Program-made: the position numbers and the translations under genes | Notes under the pieces: generated by a model | The model's input: only the letters and a program-made list of their open reading frames with translations | Told to the model about the DNA's origin: nothing | The model's database searches: none | Shown: piece after piece, positions 1-11,760 of the stretch | How positions within the stretch are numbered: position 1 is the first letter of the stretch | Layout: each line of letters starts with the position of its first letter | DNA from: Cocos nucifera | Lineage: Eukaryota; Streptophyta; Magnoliopsida; Arecales; Arecaceae | Direction of reading: 5' to 3' | Length of the DNA: 64,000 bases | Assembly (NCBI GenBank): GCA_006176705.1 | Contig: QRFJ01001914.1 | Location: 147,464-211,463 of the forward strand

Positions 1-507
1 GATTGGTCTTAGGCGCCCTCTAAGGAGAAATCCAGGGGACTCTATTTTCACCAATCAGATTTAGATTTGATTTCATAAAGGGTTTGATTGGTTGGGAAGA
101 AGAGGAGTTGGATCACGCTTAGTCTATAAATAAGACCCTGCGCCCAACTCAGATGGTATCTGAAAGTTTGAGAAATCAAAACCCCATGCCTCAAGGCTGC
201 CTCTCCCCTCTTCCTCCATGCCAAACCCACCTTCTCCCTCTCCTCTCCATGTCCAAAAGGAGTTTTGGACCTTGGTTGGTGCGATCCAGATCAAAGAAAG
301 GCGACTGAAAGCTAGAAGGCTGCGCTGCTGCAAAGGATGACTACTGATCTTCAAAAGGAGTTTTGCAGATCCTCCAGATCAGATCTAGATCTAATTTTTG
401 GAGACATGATAGAGAAGAAGAATATCTCCAGATTAAGCCCGAGTGAATATCGGTAGAGGCTAGGCACTTGCGTGGCTAGATCCAGAACCTTCCGCTGCAT
501 ACAGGAT
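1..507 (+). mobile_element. Copia LTR fragment (same family as the 50001-60378 element)
   Basis: The stretch aligns almost base for base with about 59670-60170 inside the 3' LTR of the Copia element further right, including the TATA-like box (TATAAATA around 125) and the shared purine-rich block that follows it. It starts mid-LTR at the window edge and stops at about 507, where the sequence switches without transition into Gypsy pol coding sequence. The last ~90 bp of the LTR, the primer-binding site and the internal region are therefore missing here. Identity to the distant copy is high, so the fragment is younger than the Gypsy remnant it abuts. Short reading frames in it are not genes. Confidence 0.9.
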
Positions 508-3500
508 GTCCAGGACACCTGCAGACATGCCTGGGATTGATGTAGAAGTCATGGAACACTATCTAGGCGTGGATCCTAAGCGACGACCAATGAAGCAGAA
601 AAAACATAGTTTTGCACCAAAGCGACAGTAAGCTATAATGGATGAGATCGACAAGCTCCTTAAGGCAGATTTATTCAAAAAGTACTTTATCTAGATCGGA
701 TTGCAAATGTTGTTCTTGTTAAAAAGCCAAAGGGCAAGTGGAGGATGTGCATTGACTTCATAGATTTAAACATAGCCGGCTCAAAAGATGGCTATCCTTT
801 GTCGAGGATCGACCAACTAGTGGATGCGACTTCGGACCATGAACTCTTCACCTTCATGGATGCTTTCTTTGGATATAATCAAATCCAGATGGCACCATAG
901 GATGAGGAAAAGACTACTTTTATTACTGATCATGGTCTTTATTGTTACAGGATCATGCTATTTGGACTCAAAAATGTTGGTGTAACATATCAATTCCTGA
1001 TGAATAAAATATTCAAGAAGCAGATCGGCTACAATATGGAGGTCTATGTGGATGATATGCTAGTAAAAAGTCTATCTTCGCCAAGTCACATTACCAACCT
1101 TGAGGAGACCTTCAATACCCTCCAAAAGTACATGATGAAATTGAACCCCATGAAATGCATTTTTGGAGTAACCTCAGAGAAGTTCTTGAAATTTATGATG
1201 TCAAGCGGCGACATCGAGGCCAACCTAGAGAAGATCAGAGCCATCCAAGAAATGATCATCCCAAAAATAATAAAAGAAATTCAACGCCTCACAGGCAAAG
1301 TGGCAGCTCTGAATCATTTCATGTCAAGATCAGCAGAGCACTTCATGCCCTTCTTTCAAGTACTTAAGCAATCCAAGAACTTCAACTGGATTCTCGAATG
1401 TCAGCAAGCCCTAGAAGAATTGAAAAATTATCTCAGCTCACCCTCACTGCTAACCAAACCCAAACTTGGGGAAGAACTATTCCTGCACCTCATCATATAC
1501 CCTATAGCTATTGGAGTCATACTGATCAAGAAAGAAGCAAAAGTTTAGAAGCCGATCTACTATATAAATAGAGTCTTGAGGGATGCAGAAATAAGATATA
1601 CCAAGTTAGAAAAACTAACCTATGCCTTATTGATTACAGCCAAGAAGCTCCGATCTTATTTCCAATGACACACAATTACTCTCCTCACTGACCAACCCAT
1701 CAAGGTCGTTCTTTATTGTCCTGATACCTCTAGAAGAGTGGCAAAGTGGGCAATTAAGCTGACCAAATTTGACATCCATTTTCAAACTCGACCATCTATT
1801 AAAGCTCAAATATAGGCCAATTTCATAGTAGAATGTACCATTCTGGAGGAGATTGAACTAGAGCACCAAGAGATTTTGATCCCTGGCTGACCTAAAGAGA
1901 AGGTCGATCTTCCTGAAAACTCCTGGGGACTGTATGTGGATGATTCATCCAATGCTTTCAGGGCAGGTGTGGGTTTGATCCTCATCAATCTGAAAGGAGT
2001 TGTAGTAGAGTATGCATTATGCTTTGACTTTTCCACCACCAACAATGGAGCCGAGTATGAAGCCCTACTTGTAGGAATAAAAATAGCCAAAGAGCTGAAA
2101 GTGTGGCATCTAAAGGTTTACAGTGACTCCCAGCTAGTGGTGGAACAAGTCAAATGCTCCTTTGAAGCTTGGAAAGAAAGTATGAGAAAGTACTTGAAAA
2201 GGATGAAGAACTTAAGTTTGACCATTGACAATTTTAACATCCAGCAAATCCCTAGGGCAGAGAATGTCAGAGCCGATCTCCTCTCTAAGTTGGCCACCTT
2301 AGCCCCAAATGAACTACCAAGAGAAGTCCATTTTGAAGTCCTACAGTAACTAAGTTCGAAAGAGCCCCTGGCATTAATGTAAGTCAACCATGAGCCTAGC
2401 TAGATCGATCCATTGGTCTCATATCTCAAAGATGGAGTTCTTCCCAGGGATCACAAAGAAACTCGAAAATTAAGAAATCAAGCCTCTCACTACATCTTGT
2501 ATAAAAATAAGTTGTATAAGAGATCGTACTCATTACCACTCCTCAAGTATCTCTAACCTTCAGAAGCCAACTTTGTCATGAGGAAAGTTCATGAAGGAAT
2601 TTACGAAAACCATCTGGGAGCGAGTTTCTTATCATATAAATTACTCCATCGGGGTATTATTGGCCAACAATGCACCAAGATGTGGTGGATTATATGAGAA
2701 AATGCGATAGATGTCAGAGAAATGCAAACATTCAGAGATAGTCAGCTTCATAGCTCACACCACTGGCCACCTTCTGACCATTCGTGTAATGGAGAATTGA
2801 TATACTTGTACCTTTTTTCATAGCATCTGAATAGCGAAAGTTTCTATTGGTGGTGGTAGATTATTTCATTAAATAGGTTGAAGCCGAACCTCTGACAAAG
2901 ATCACTGAAGCTAAAGTACAGAACTTCATCTAGAAGTCAATTATCTGCAGGTTTGGTCTACCTCGAATGATAATCATCGATAATGGGCATCAGTTCATAG
3001 GTACGAAGTTCGCAGAGTTCTGTAAGAATCTGAATATATCTTACCACTTTACGTTGGTAGCTCATCCATAAGCAAATGAAAAGGTAGAAGCAACCAACAG
3101 AAATTTGCTTCAAAAAATAAAGGCCGAGCTTGAAAGGACAAAAGGAACCTGAGTGGATGAACTCTATCAGGTGCTCTGGGCTTACATAACTACTTCAAGA
3201 TTGCCAACGGGAGAAACTCCTTTTGTATTGGCTTTCGGAATAGAGACGGTCATCCCCGTCGAGCTTGAACTCCCCTCAGCATGGGTTGAAGCTTTTAATG
3301 AGTAGAACAACTCTCGAGACCTCAGGGTAAATCTTGATTTGTTAAAAGAAAAGTAAGAGAAAGCTCAGATCCGAATGGCGGCTTGTAGGCAAAAAATAGC
3401 CTGCTACTATAACTCAAAAGTCAAGAATAAAACATTTAAAATAGGAGATCTCGTACTTCAATGAGTAGACATTTCACAACCTCAGAATTAGGAAAAGCTC

Positions 3501-3629
3501 ATGCTAAACTGGAAGGGCCCCTATGAAGTCGTAGAGGTCATCCAACGAGGAATATATTATCTAAAAGAACTCAGAGGATCAATGCTCCCACAATCTTGAA
3601 ATTTGAAAAATCTATGAATGTACTACTAG
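507..3629 (+). pseudogene. Gypsy pol remnant: RT, RNase H, integrase
   Basis: The translation starts at a typical N-terminal RT motif (DMPGID followed by an H-Y-L-x-V-D-P block). The RT continues through FMDAFFGYNQIQM near 855 and the catalytic YVDD near 1047. The stretch 955-1548 is open for 197 codons and 1936-2349 for 137 codons. The latter holds the RNase H signature (D-x-S with GVGLIL, EYEALL, YSDSQLVV). Integrase follows from about 2580: an IDNGHQF block near 2977 (second acidic residue) and a VEAT block near 3085 (third acidic residue region). The pol C-terminal block (WKGPYEVVEV) comes next and the frame ends with a stop at 3627-3629. RT, RNase H and the integrase start share one frame interrupted by several in-frame stops; the integrase core needs frame changes. 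It cannot encode a working polyprotein. Confidence 0.9.
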
Positions 3630-3736
3630 TAATTTTATTTCAATAAAATTTCTTTATTTCAATAATTTTATTTCTTAGCGTAAAATCATATGATGATAGA
3701 AAATGACTCAATCAAACTATACCTATAAACAAAGCT

Positions 3737-5190
3737 GAAGACCTCCGATTATTTAAGATAGGAGGAGGGGAGAGGCCCTTACAATGGCCCTTTTGTGCTC
3801 CTATGACTTTATTAGGGATAGGAGGAGGACCTCATCCTAACAAAAAAAGACCAACCCCATCAGGAATAGGAGGAGAACCTCATCCTGATAGGAGGATAAA
3901 AAAGGCCAACTATATCAAGAATAGGGGGAGAATCTTATCCTGACATGGATGAAAACCTCTAGTTATTTATGATAGGAGGAGAGGAGAGGTTGCTATAATG
4001 GCCCTTTCGTATCCCTATGACTTTGTTAGGGACGGGAGGAGGATCTCGTCCTAACAAAGAAAGGCCAACTCCATCAGGAATAAGAGAAAAACCTCATCTT
4101 GATAGGAGGATAAAAAAAGATCAATCATGTCAGGAATAGAAGAAGAATTCCATCCTAATATGAATGAAGACCTTTAATTATTTAAGATAGGAGGAGGAAA
4201 GAGGCCCTTACAACGGCCCTTTTATATCCCTATGACTTTGTTAGGAGCAGGAGAAGGACCTTGTCCTAACAAAGAAAGATCAATTCCATCAGAAATAGGA
4301 GGAGACCTCATCCTGACAGGAGAATAATAAAGACCAATCGTGTCAGAAATAAGAGAAGAATCTCGTTCTGATATGGATGAAGACCTTCAGTTATTTAAGA
4401 CAGAAGGAGGAAGAGATCCTTACAATGACCCTTTCGTGTCCCTATGACTTTGTTAGGGATAGGAGAAGGATCTCATCCTAATAAAGAAAGATCAATTTCG
4501 TCAGAAATAGGAGGAGAATCTCATCCCGACAGAAGGACAAAAAAAGCTAATCATGTCAGGAATAAGAAAAGAATCCATTCTGACATGGATGAAAACCTTT
4601 GATTATTTAAAATAGGAGGAGAGAGGCCCTTACAATGGTTCTTTCATGTTCCTATAACTTTGTTAGGGATAGGAGGAGGACTTCGTCCTAACAAAAAAAG
4701 CCAACCCCATCAGAAATAGAAGGAGAACCTCATCTTGAGAGGAGAACAAAAAAGATCAGCCATGTTAGAAATAGAAGAAGAACCTCTTCCTAATATGGAT
4801 GAAGATCTTCAGTTATTTAAGATAGAAGGAGAAGAGAGGCCCTTACAACGGCCTTTTCATATCCCTATGATTTTGTTAGGGATAGAAAGAGGATCTCGTC
4901 TTAACAAAGAAAGGCTAACCCCATCAGGAATAAGAGAGAAATCTTGTCCTGACAGAGGACAAAAAAGGCCAAGCATGTTTGGAACAGGAGAAAAACTTCA
5001 TCCTAACATGGATGAAGATCTCTGATTATTTAAGATAGAAGGAGGGAAGAGGCCCTTACAACGATCCTTTTATATCCTTATGATTTTGTTAAGGATAGGA
5101 GAAGAACCTCATCCTAATCAAAGTAGAGGACAATCGTATCAAGAATAGGAGGAGAGCCTCATCCTGACATGGATGAAGGCCTCCCATTAC
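3737..5190 (+). repeat. ~213-bp tandem repeat in the 3' region of the Gypsy element
   Basis: The marker 'gaagacctt..attattta' recurs at about 3737, 3951, 4166, 4379, 4591, 4801, 5014 and 5175, giving spacings of 214, 215, 213, 212, 210, 213 and 161. There are therefore six near-full units and one shortened unit. Each unit contains purine-rich 'aggaggag' blocks alternating with 'ctcatcctgaca/ctcatcctaaca' blocks, which gives a shorter internal periodicity. Copies are diverged by point changes and 1-3-base indels but keep their length, so the array arose by unequal exchange and has since aged. The 96-codon frame at 4735-5025 is a by-product of the repeat and not a gene. Confidence 0.92.
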
Positions 5191-5346
5191 TTAAGGCAAA
5201 AAGAAAAGAAGTCAATAGATGTCAAATCCATATAAGGTGAAAAGATAATTGAAGAAAATATTATTTTATTAAAATTGAAAGGTGTTACAAAGTGAAGGTC
5301 TATAAGACCATACAAAAAGAAAAGGCAAAATAAGATGGATGAAGTC

Positions 5347-8300
5347 CTAAGAAGGACCTGATTCCTCAAACCTCGAACTATCCCTTTCTACCATTCCTAG
5401 AGATTGCATCAAGCTAGCAATCTCTTCTTCAAGCTTCTTCTTTTTCAATAGACTCTATACGAATAATTTATTAGTCCATCAAAAATTATCTTTAGCCTTC
5501 CACAATTGTTTTCTCAAAACTTTGGATTCGGCTTCTACATCTTTAACAGCTTGACTCTCGTAAGTCAGTTGAATCTTCAGCTGTTGATGCTCGATCGATT
5601 CCTTTGCCAATGTCGTTGATAAAGTCTCCAAAGAGTTTCTCAAAAAAAAAGCTCATCTGACTTTCTAATTGAACTGGCCTTCGACTTCTCCACCAACTAC
5701 TTTTTAAGACTAGTTATCTTCTCATCTGCTCTTTGAAGTTGCTGCTGGAGGCTGGCAATTTTATTACTCTGGCCGAGCTTAAAATTCTTGAGTGAAACCT
5801 CAGCAACTTAGAGTTGACCTTGGAGCTCTGAGAATCTCTTGGACCAATCCCAACTGGACTCCTCCCGATCGGTCGACCATGCCAAGCTTCCCTCCAATAA
5901 CCAAATTTTCTTCTTTACCGCATTCAATTCAACTTCAAGGGAACAAGCCTTGGCTGTCAAAGATCTAGATTTATCGCTTGCATGCTTCTTGACCTCTCGA
6001 TCTCTTCATTTAAGTAAATTTTTTTGGTATTTTATTCTCTAAATAATTATCCAGATGATTGATGCAGATGGTCAATCTCGATGGCAGCGTCGGCATAATC
6101 CTTCTTTGATTTTTTAAGTTCGTCTTCAGCTTTCTCTAATATTCTCTTAAGATGATGAACTTTCCTCCTTAGACTCTTTACATGAGCCTTCATAAAAACA
6201 CCCTGAGGAAAGGGGTCAACTTTGATAGGAGACTGCATTCGAAGCATGAAAATATCACCATATGAGCTTCACAGAAGAAAAACTCATTTACAAAATTGAC
6301 TTCATTAATCAAAATATTTTTAATATAAAGAAAAAAGATGGAAAAGAGAGAATACAAAAATGAAAGGTCTCAGACCTTCGGAGGAACAGTGGAGGAGTCT
6401 GGTGCAGCCTCAATCGGTGCAAGCCCTTCAACAGTGGCAGGTGTAGGTGAGGTCAGAGGTGTGGCAAAAGTTGGCTTGATGGGTGGAGCGTCAGTCACAG
6501 TGATAGATGGGTCCACCGCTTCCTTAAGAGCTCCTTTATATAAAAGTTAAGATCGAGCTTCGAGAATTTGTTAGCCCCCCATTCCTCACAGAGCTCGTAA
6601 CCTTTATTGAAGGCCTCCTGATCGAACTTGATGTTTAGGTCTCTCATTTTAGAGGAGATCTTGAACTCTTCTATCATCCGGGCCATCGTCTCTAAGACCT
6701 GCCTTGAGATCTGCTCCTTTAACTCAGCGATCTCAGCTTCAGCTCTTCTCCTTTGCTCTTCCTCTAGACCAAAGCTGGTCCTCAACTCCTCTGATGCCTC
6801 TTTGTCCTTATGGTGTGCCTTATGAAGAACCTCGACCACAATGGTCTTTTTCTTCAAGGGGCATTCAACCTCGTCTCACTCCTTAATAAGGTGCTCGACC
6901 TCGACTTGGCAATCCTCATGAGTCTTTTTCAATTCCGACCTCAGACGGTTCAAGGATCAAATGTGGCCCAACAGTTGATGCCCGTCTATTCAAAAACACA
7001 TATATATGATGATAAGATAAGTTGTATGGGCAGGTAGATGTTGAGAAGGTTAAAGAGAAAAAGAAGGATGAGGTGACTACCTCGAGGAAGGATCCAAGCG
7101 CATCCCAGGCACATTGGTCGACATCGACGTCCATAATCTTATCGACCACTTTAGGTATAGTGAACCCATCGATCAGACCTCGGATGACTTCATGATTGTT
7201 AAAGGGGTTCTCCCCCATTTCCTCGTTAGAGCTATTAGGCTCATTGTGGTGGACCTTCCATTGGGATTTCCTCACAATCGTCCTAGTCCTCTTCTTCCTA
7301 ACCTCTTTTTTTCTTTCGGGGGGAGGCTCTGGGACTTCAATTTCAGTAGGAGGGCTCGATGGTATTGAAGGCTTGGCTGCATCAATGGTAGGCTCGGACT
7401 TGATGGTGAGAGAAATTTCAACCGTGGGTGCACTTTCACGGGTGCCCATGACACTGACGAGAGCCATGGAGATCGAAATATCGATCCTCGCCTTCTTCGA
7501 ACCCTCATCAAGTGCCTTTTCTTTTCTTTTGCGGGCTCGGAGTCCCTTGGTAAGCATCTCGACTGCCTGAGGATCCATTTCTATAGTAAGAAAAATAAAA
7601 GTACAATTAGAAATGAGAAAAAGAAAGAAGAGGAATAATCTATGACTTCAGTCATATACCTATTGGATTCAAGGGGCTGAGGCCGAGGTTGAACAAAGTT
7701 TATTTTTTTACTAGCTCAAACACGGGAGGGGTTCGAAAATCTTTGATTTGGCTAACTGACTCCTAGTCCTCCTTTCCTAATCTTAGGGCTCAGTGGATGG
7801 AATCTCTTAGGTTTCTCCAGGACGGGAGTCCTAAATCTAAGCTCAGGGAGGAAAGAAAAATAAACTTCCTTTTTCAGTTGTGAATCAAGCAGGGGGCACC
7901 CTTAAGCAACCCCTTCTTGCCAAACTGGGGTGAGACATACCACTAGTCTTTCATAGTGGGATGATGCTTAAGAGTGAAGTAAGTTTGAAAAAGCAAAATA
8001 GTGGACCAAACCTTAATAGATATATAGAGAGCAAGGAATCCTGCTATAAATTTAAAGAAGTTCAGCACCATAGAAGCTAAAAAAATATCTAGAAAATGAA
8101 AAAGAGAATCAATAAAAGTGAAAAGAGGAAGCCATAATGTAGCACGAAATGCCTCTAAATATAAGCAGAACTGACCTGGAAGGCACAAGCTCAATCACTC
8201 GGTCCAGAAAGTTCCAACTCATACTCAGCAGGCACACCATATTGAATCTTGGTTAATGATAGATCTTCGACAGTCAAGGAATAGGGGATGGTATCAGGTA

Positions 8301-8412
8301 TGAAATTTGGTCAAGGTGCTACGGGTTCAAGTTTCATATGGGTCTCGAGATTTTGGGAGCTTGGGTTAGCCGGACTTCTAGAACCACTAGACTAGGAAAC
8401 CTCGGATGACAT
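5347..8412 (-). pseudogene. Antisense extra ORF of the Tat-like element (Transposase_28-like N-terminus, coiled-coil C-terminus)
   Basis: Reading the minus strand from an ATG at 8412, the product opens MSSEVS. It then runs through a block around 8330-8190 (IPDTIPYSLT, YELEL, GPSD) and a hydrophobic block at 8194-7943 (REAFRA-type, here LEAFRATLWLPLF, ending in a TYFTLKHHP stretch). This pattern resembles the Pfam family 'putative gypsy type transposon' (Transposase_28, PF04195); the match is from memory. A Lys/Glu/Pro-rich linker follows (7578-6916), then three charged heptad-rich stretches (6857-6495, 6247-6047, about 5840-5380). The last frame closes with a stop at 5347-5349. In-frame stops (for example codon 7) and frameshifts break it into pieces. 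It lies between pol and the 3' LTR, antisense to pol, as in Tat elements. Its function in living copies is unknown. Confidence 0.75.
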
Positions 8413-9062
8413 CTAGATTAGATTTTATCAAGTGAAATTCTCAAAAAACATAGGAAAGGGGAAGATGAAAGCTCGAAGATGAGGAACAACTGTACGCACC
8501 TAGAAAACTCAAAAGAAATCGAAGAATACAAGAAAGCTAGAAATCAAAAGGATAGGGATGAGGGACAAACCTAAGGTAAGTCAAAAAACTTAGAAAAGGA
8601 ATCGAAAAGATAGAGGATGATCGAGAAGGATGCTGACGATCGGGGAGGTCGTGAGAGAGTAAGGGCAATAAAGGTGGAATGCTCGGGATGAGGAAAAATG
8701 GAGAAAAGGAAAGAAGAAGGAGCACGGGCAAAAGTAAGAAGCCACCGGAGGAGAAGGAGAGGTTTAAGTAAGAAATCAGAATCATAAGAAGTTATGATTG
8801 TAGGACTCCTCCAGCCAACCTCAACCCACCGTATGTCCCACTCACTCCTATTGCCTAGTAAAACACTAATTGTGTTGTACCAAGAGCATTGCACCAGATG
8901 AATTTTCAAAGAAAATCATCCCTTCAAGTCATTCGACATAAAGAATCTCGGCTCCAATTTGAAAAAAAAAATAAGGATTTTCGCTCTCCTAAAGTGGGAA
9001 GCTGCCAAAGAATTTCGACCATGGCAAATTCTCTATACTTTCTTCATTCAAAATTCGAACTC

Positions 9063-9079
9063 AAAAGTAAGGAGATAAG
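9063..9079 (+). other. Polypurine tract of the Gypsy element
   Basis: A purine-rich run (aaaagtaaggagataag) sits directly before the LTR start and would have primed plus-strand DNA synthesis. It supports the orientation deduced from pol. Confidence 0.7.
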
Positions 9080-9959
9080 TATTGGGGGTAAAATGACCCC
9101 CGTCGAAGTTCTTAGCTAAAGTCCCTGACCGACGACCTCCTTTCTATTGAAATTTGTTGATTTCTTCAACAAAGAGTTCGTACTGTAGAACCTTCTCAAA
9201 GCACATAAAAGCCTGGCAATACGATCTTAAACGGTAAAAAAGAACTATTGTTAAACTAATCTTGTCTTTCAAAATCTCCAATCGTGCTCCTTCCGAACGA
9301 GCTTCCTCCAGTTGTGCTCCTTCTAGATGAAATCCTCCAGTTGTGCTTCTTTCAAACGAACTTCTCCAGTAGCGCTCCAGTCGCAGACCTATCTCGACCC
9401 CGTCTCCCAGCAAGAATAGCCTAAGGGAACCTCATCAAGACATTAACACGATCTCGGCTTGAGGGGCACCCACTTGTGTACAACTCAGAAAACTTTTAAA
9501 CTTTCTGAAGTAATTAGACATTGCCCCTAGCAGCACTTAGCTAATCCTAAGTTTGCTACAAACACCAAAGTCCTCAATCCACATCCGAACATCAACAAGA
9601 AGATCTACACCACCTATAAGTCATGATAAATGACAACTTATCCTTCATAATAAACTCCACGTGGCCTGAGCGGCCCACTACTGGATGGTTACGACTATCA
9701 CCATTAGTTTGTTACATGCTCCATCTATAAAAATGACCCTTTAGATATATTTCCTCCAAGCTTTCTTTTTTTTTTGTTACTCTACTTCTTTATATCCTGA
9801 ACATTCCATTTCAATTGGCCGAAAAATTAACTTGAGTGTCGGAGGGTCCAACCAGAGCCATCCACCTTCGATTTGGACTTTATTTTATAGGTTCTATCAG
9901 TGGTCGTGCCTCCTCCACTCCAGCTACCTTCGGCATCCTCATGAATTTTCATACCAACA
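9080..9959 (+). repeat. 3' LTR of the Tat-like Gypsy element
   Basis: The LTR starts TATTGGGGG (TGTTG with one change) and ends CCAACA, so its termini are inverted repeats of each other, and it is about 880 bp long. A small palindrome (GGGGGT/ACCCCC) sits at its start. A TATA-like box (TATAAAAA near 9725) is followed about 105 bp later by 'cttgagtgtcggagggtcc', a block I associate with the R/U5 region of plant Gypsy LTRs. The sequence after 9959 is Copia pol, so the element probably landed inside a Copia copy. The left LTR is outside the window or lost, so no target duplication can be checked. Confidence 0.75.
9277..9392 (+). repeat. 29-bp minisatellite inside the Gypsy LTR
   Basis: The block 'ctccag/aTtgtgctcctt..aacgaactt' recurs at 9277, 9306, 9335 and 9364, exactly 29 bp apart, four copies with a few substitutions. 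It lies in the U3 part of the LTR upstream of the TATA-like box, so it could act as, or derive from, an upstream promoter repeat. That role is inference. Confidence 0.85.
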
Positions 9960-11747
9960 GAACTGTTGCCTTTAAGATTAAACTTGAAAAAGTTCAATAA
10001 GAAAAAAAGTTGACACAATTAGCTAAACCAAAATCGGATTTGATTAGATTAAATCCGAAGCCTAGTATACCTGCACCATTAAGGCGATCCGGTAGAATAC
10101 CACATCAACTAGATAGATATTATAATTTCATGGTCCGGGATGGTGGTCCCATCAAACTCGATGAGAACGATGAGGATCCAATCACCTATATGGATACTAT
10201 GCAAAATTCTAATTTCGAGAAGTAGCTTAAGACCATAAAATCTAAGATGAAGTCTATGAAGGTCAACAATATGTGGACATTAGTTGATCCACTTGAAGGG
10301 GTTAAATCCATTTGGTGTAAATGGGTCTTCAAAAAAAAAGAGATACAGATAGAAAGATGGAGACCTATAAAGCCCATCTGGTTATCAAGAGATGTCATCA
10401 ATATTATGGTATTGACTATGATGAGATATTCTTTTCTATGGTAATGCTCAAATCTATTTGGATTATGCTTGCGATAACTGTTCATTTAGACCATGAGACA
10501 TGGTAGATGGATGTGAAGATAGCTTTCCTAAATGAAGAGCTGACTATAGAAGTGTATATGATACAACCTAAGGCATTCATATCCATAAATGAGTCTAAAG
10601 TATGCAAGCTTTAGAGATCCATTTATGGATTGAAGCAGGTTTCTCAGAGTTGAAATATGTGTTTTAATAAGATGATCAAAATATATGGCTTCATTAAGAA
10701 TAGAAAAAGCCCTACATTTACAAGTGGATAAATGATTCGATAGTGGTATTTCTTATCCTGTATGTGAATGACATTCTCTTAATCGAGAATGACATTCCTG
10801 CACTGTAGGAAATAAAAGTATGGTTATCATCACAGTTCTCCATGAAGAACTTGAGTGAAGTATTCTACATCCTTAGGATGAAGATCTATAGGGATAGATC
10901 TAAGAGGATGCTTGGATTATCCCAATTCACGTACATAGATATTGTGCTGAAGAGGTTCAGCATAAAAAATTTTAAGAATGACTATCTTTCGATAGGCAAT
11001 AAAATTTTTTTCTCTAAGAAAGATTGTCTGACAACTCTTGAAGAGAGAGAGTGTATGAGTAAAATTCCATATGCTTCGATAATGGGATCTATCATGTACG
11101 CCATGATATGTACGAGATTAGATATGACATACTCACTAGGAATAGTGAGTAAATACCAATCTGATTCAGAAAAGAACCATTGGAAGGTGGTAAAAATCAT
11201 CCTTAAGTATTTGAGAAATACTAAAGATCAATGGCTGACCAATGGTGAGTCAGATCTAAAACTTATAGGATTTACAGATTTCAGCTTTCAATCTAACCAT
11301 AATGACAGCAAGAGTGCATCGAGTTATGTTTTTATCCTAAATGATGGAGCCATCTACTAGAATGGTTTCAAGCAGCATACTATGGCAGACTAAGTGTGTG
11401 AGGTAGAGTATATCACGATATTAGATGTTGCAAAAAAAACTATGTGGCTAAGAAAATTTATCATCGAGCTTGGAGTAGCACCCTTCTTGGATGGTTCAAT
11501 CCTGCTCTACTACTATAGCACTGGAGCAATTGCTCAGGTAAAGAAATCGAAGGCACACCAATAGATGAAGCACATACTACACCGCTACCACCTATTCTAA
11601 GAGATCATGGATCAAGATGATGTCGATCTTAAGAAGATTGATAAAAAGAAGAACCTGGCCAACCCCCTCACTAAAGCCTTGATGGTAAAGAAGTTCGATG
11701 ATCATAAGTCAAAGATGGATATTAGATACTATATCGAATGGCTTTAG
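9960..11747 (+). pseudogene. Copia pol remnant: RT and RNase H
   Basis: The linker motif RRSGRIPHQLDRYYNF (about 10080-10130) precedes the RT start (NNMWTLVDP near 10268; SIWCKWVFKKK near 10310). The RT active site reads YVND at 10761-10772, so the first catalytic aspartate of YVDD is lost. The 172-codon frame at 10842-11360 covers the RT C-terminus (YASIMGSIMYAM, CTRLDM) and the start of RNase H. The RNase H end (KKNLANPLTKAL near 11660) and the terminal EWL-stop at 11745-11747 match the C-terminus of the 50001 element's pol (NWL-stop). Several stops and frameshifts are present. It is non-functional. Confidence 0.9.
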
Positions 11748-11760
11748 GACAAATGAAAGT

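Larger units (their letters stand above)
507..9959 (+). mobile_element. Decayed Ty3/Gypsy element, Tat-like layout, 5' part missing
   Basis: From left to right it holds the RT, RNase H and integrase parts of pol (507-3629), a tandem repeat (3737-5190), an extra reading frame on the opposite strand (5347-8412), a polypurine tract and one LTR (9080-9959). The 5' LTR, gag, protease and start of RT are absent because the unit is cut at 507. An antisense extra frame between pol and the 3' LTR, and tandem repeats in that same 3' region, are both known for plant Tat-lineage elements (Ogre/Retand type). The lineage call rests on layout and motifs, not on a phylogeny. Dense stop codons and frameshifts show it is old and inactive. 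Confidence 0.8.

Noticed and set aside
4735..5025. 96-codon frame in the tandem repeat
   Set aside because: Arises from the repeat periodicity; other repeat units carry stops at the same place.
7196..7570. 124-codon plus-strand frame
   Set aside because: Lies opposite the antisense ORF of the Tat-like element, which has the recognisable composition; this one has none.
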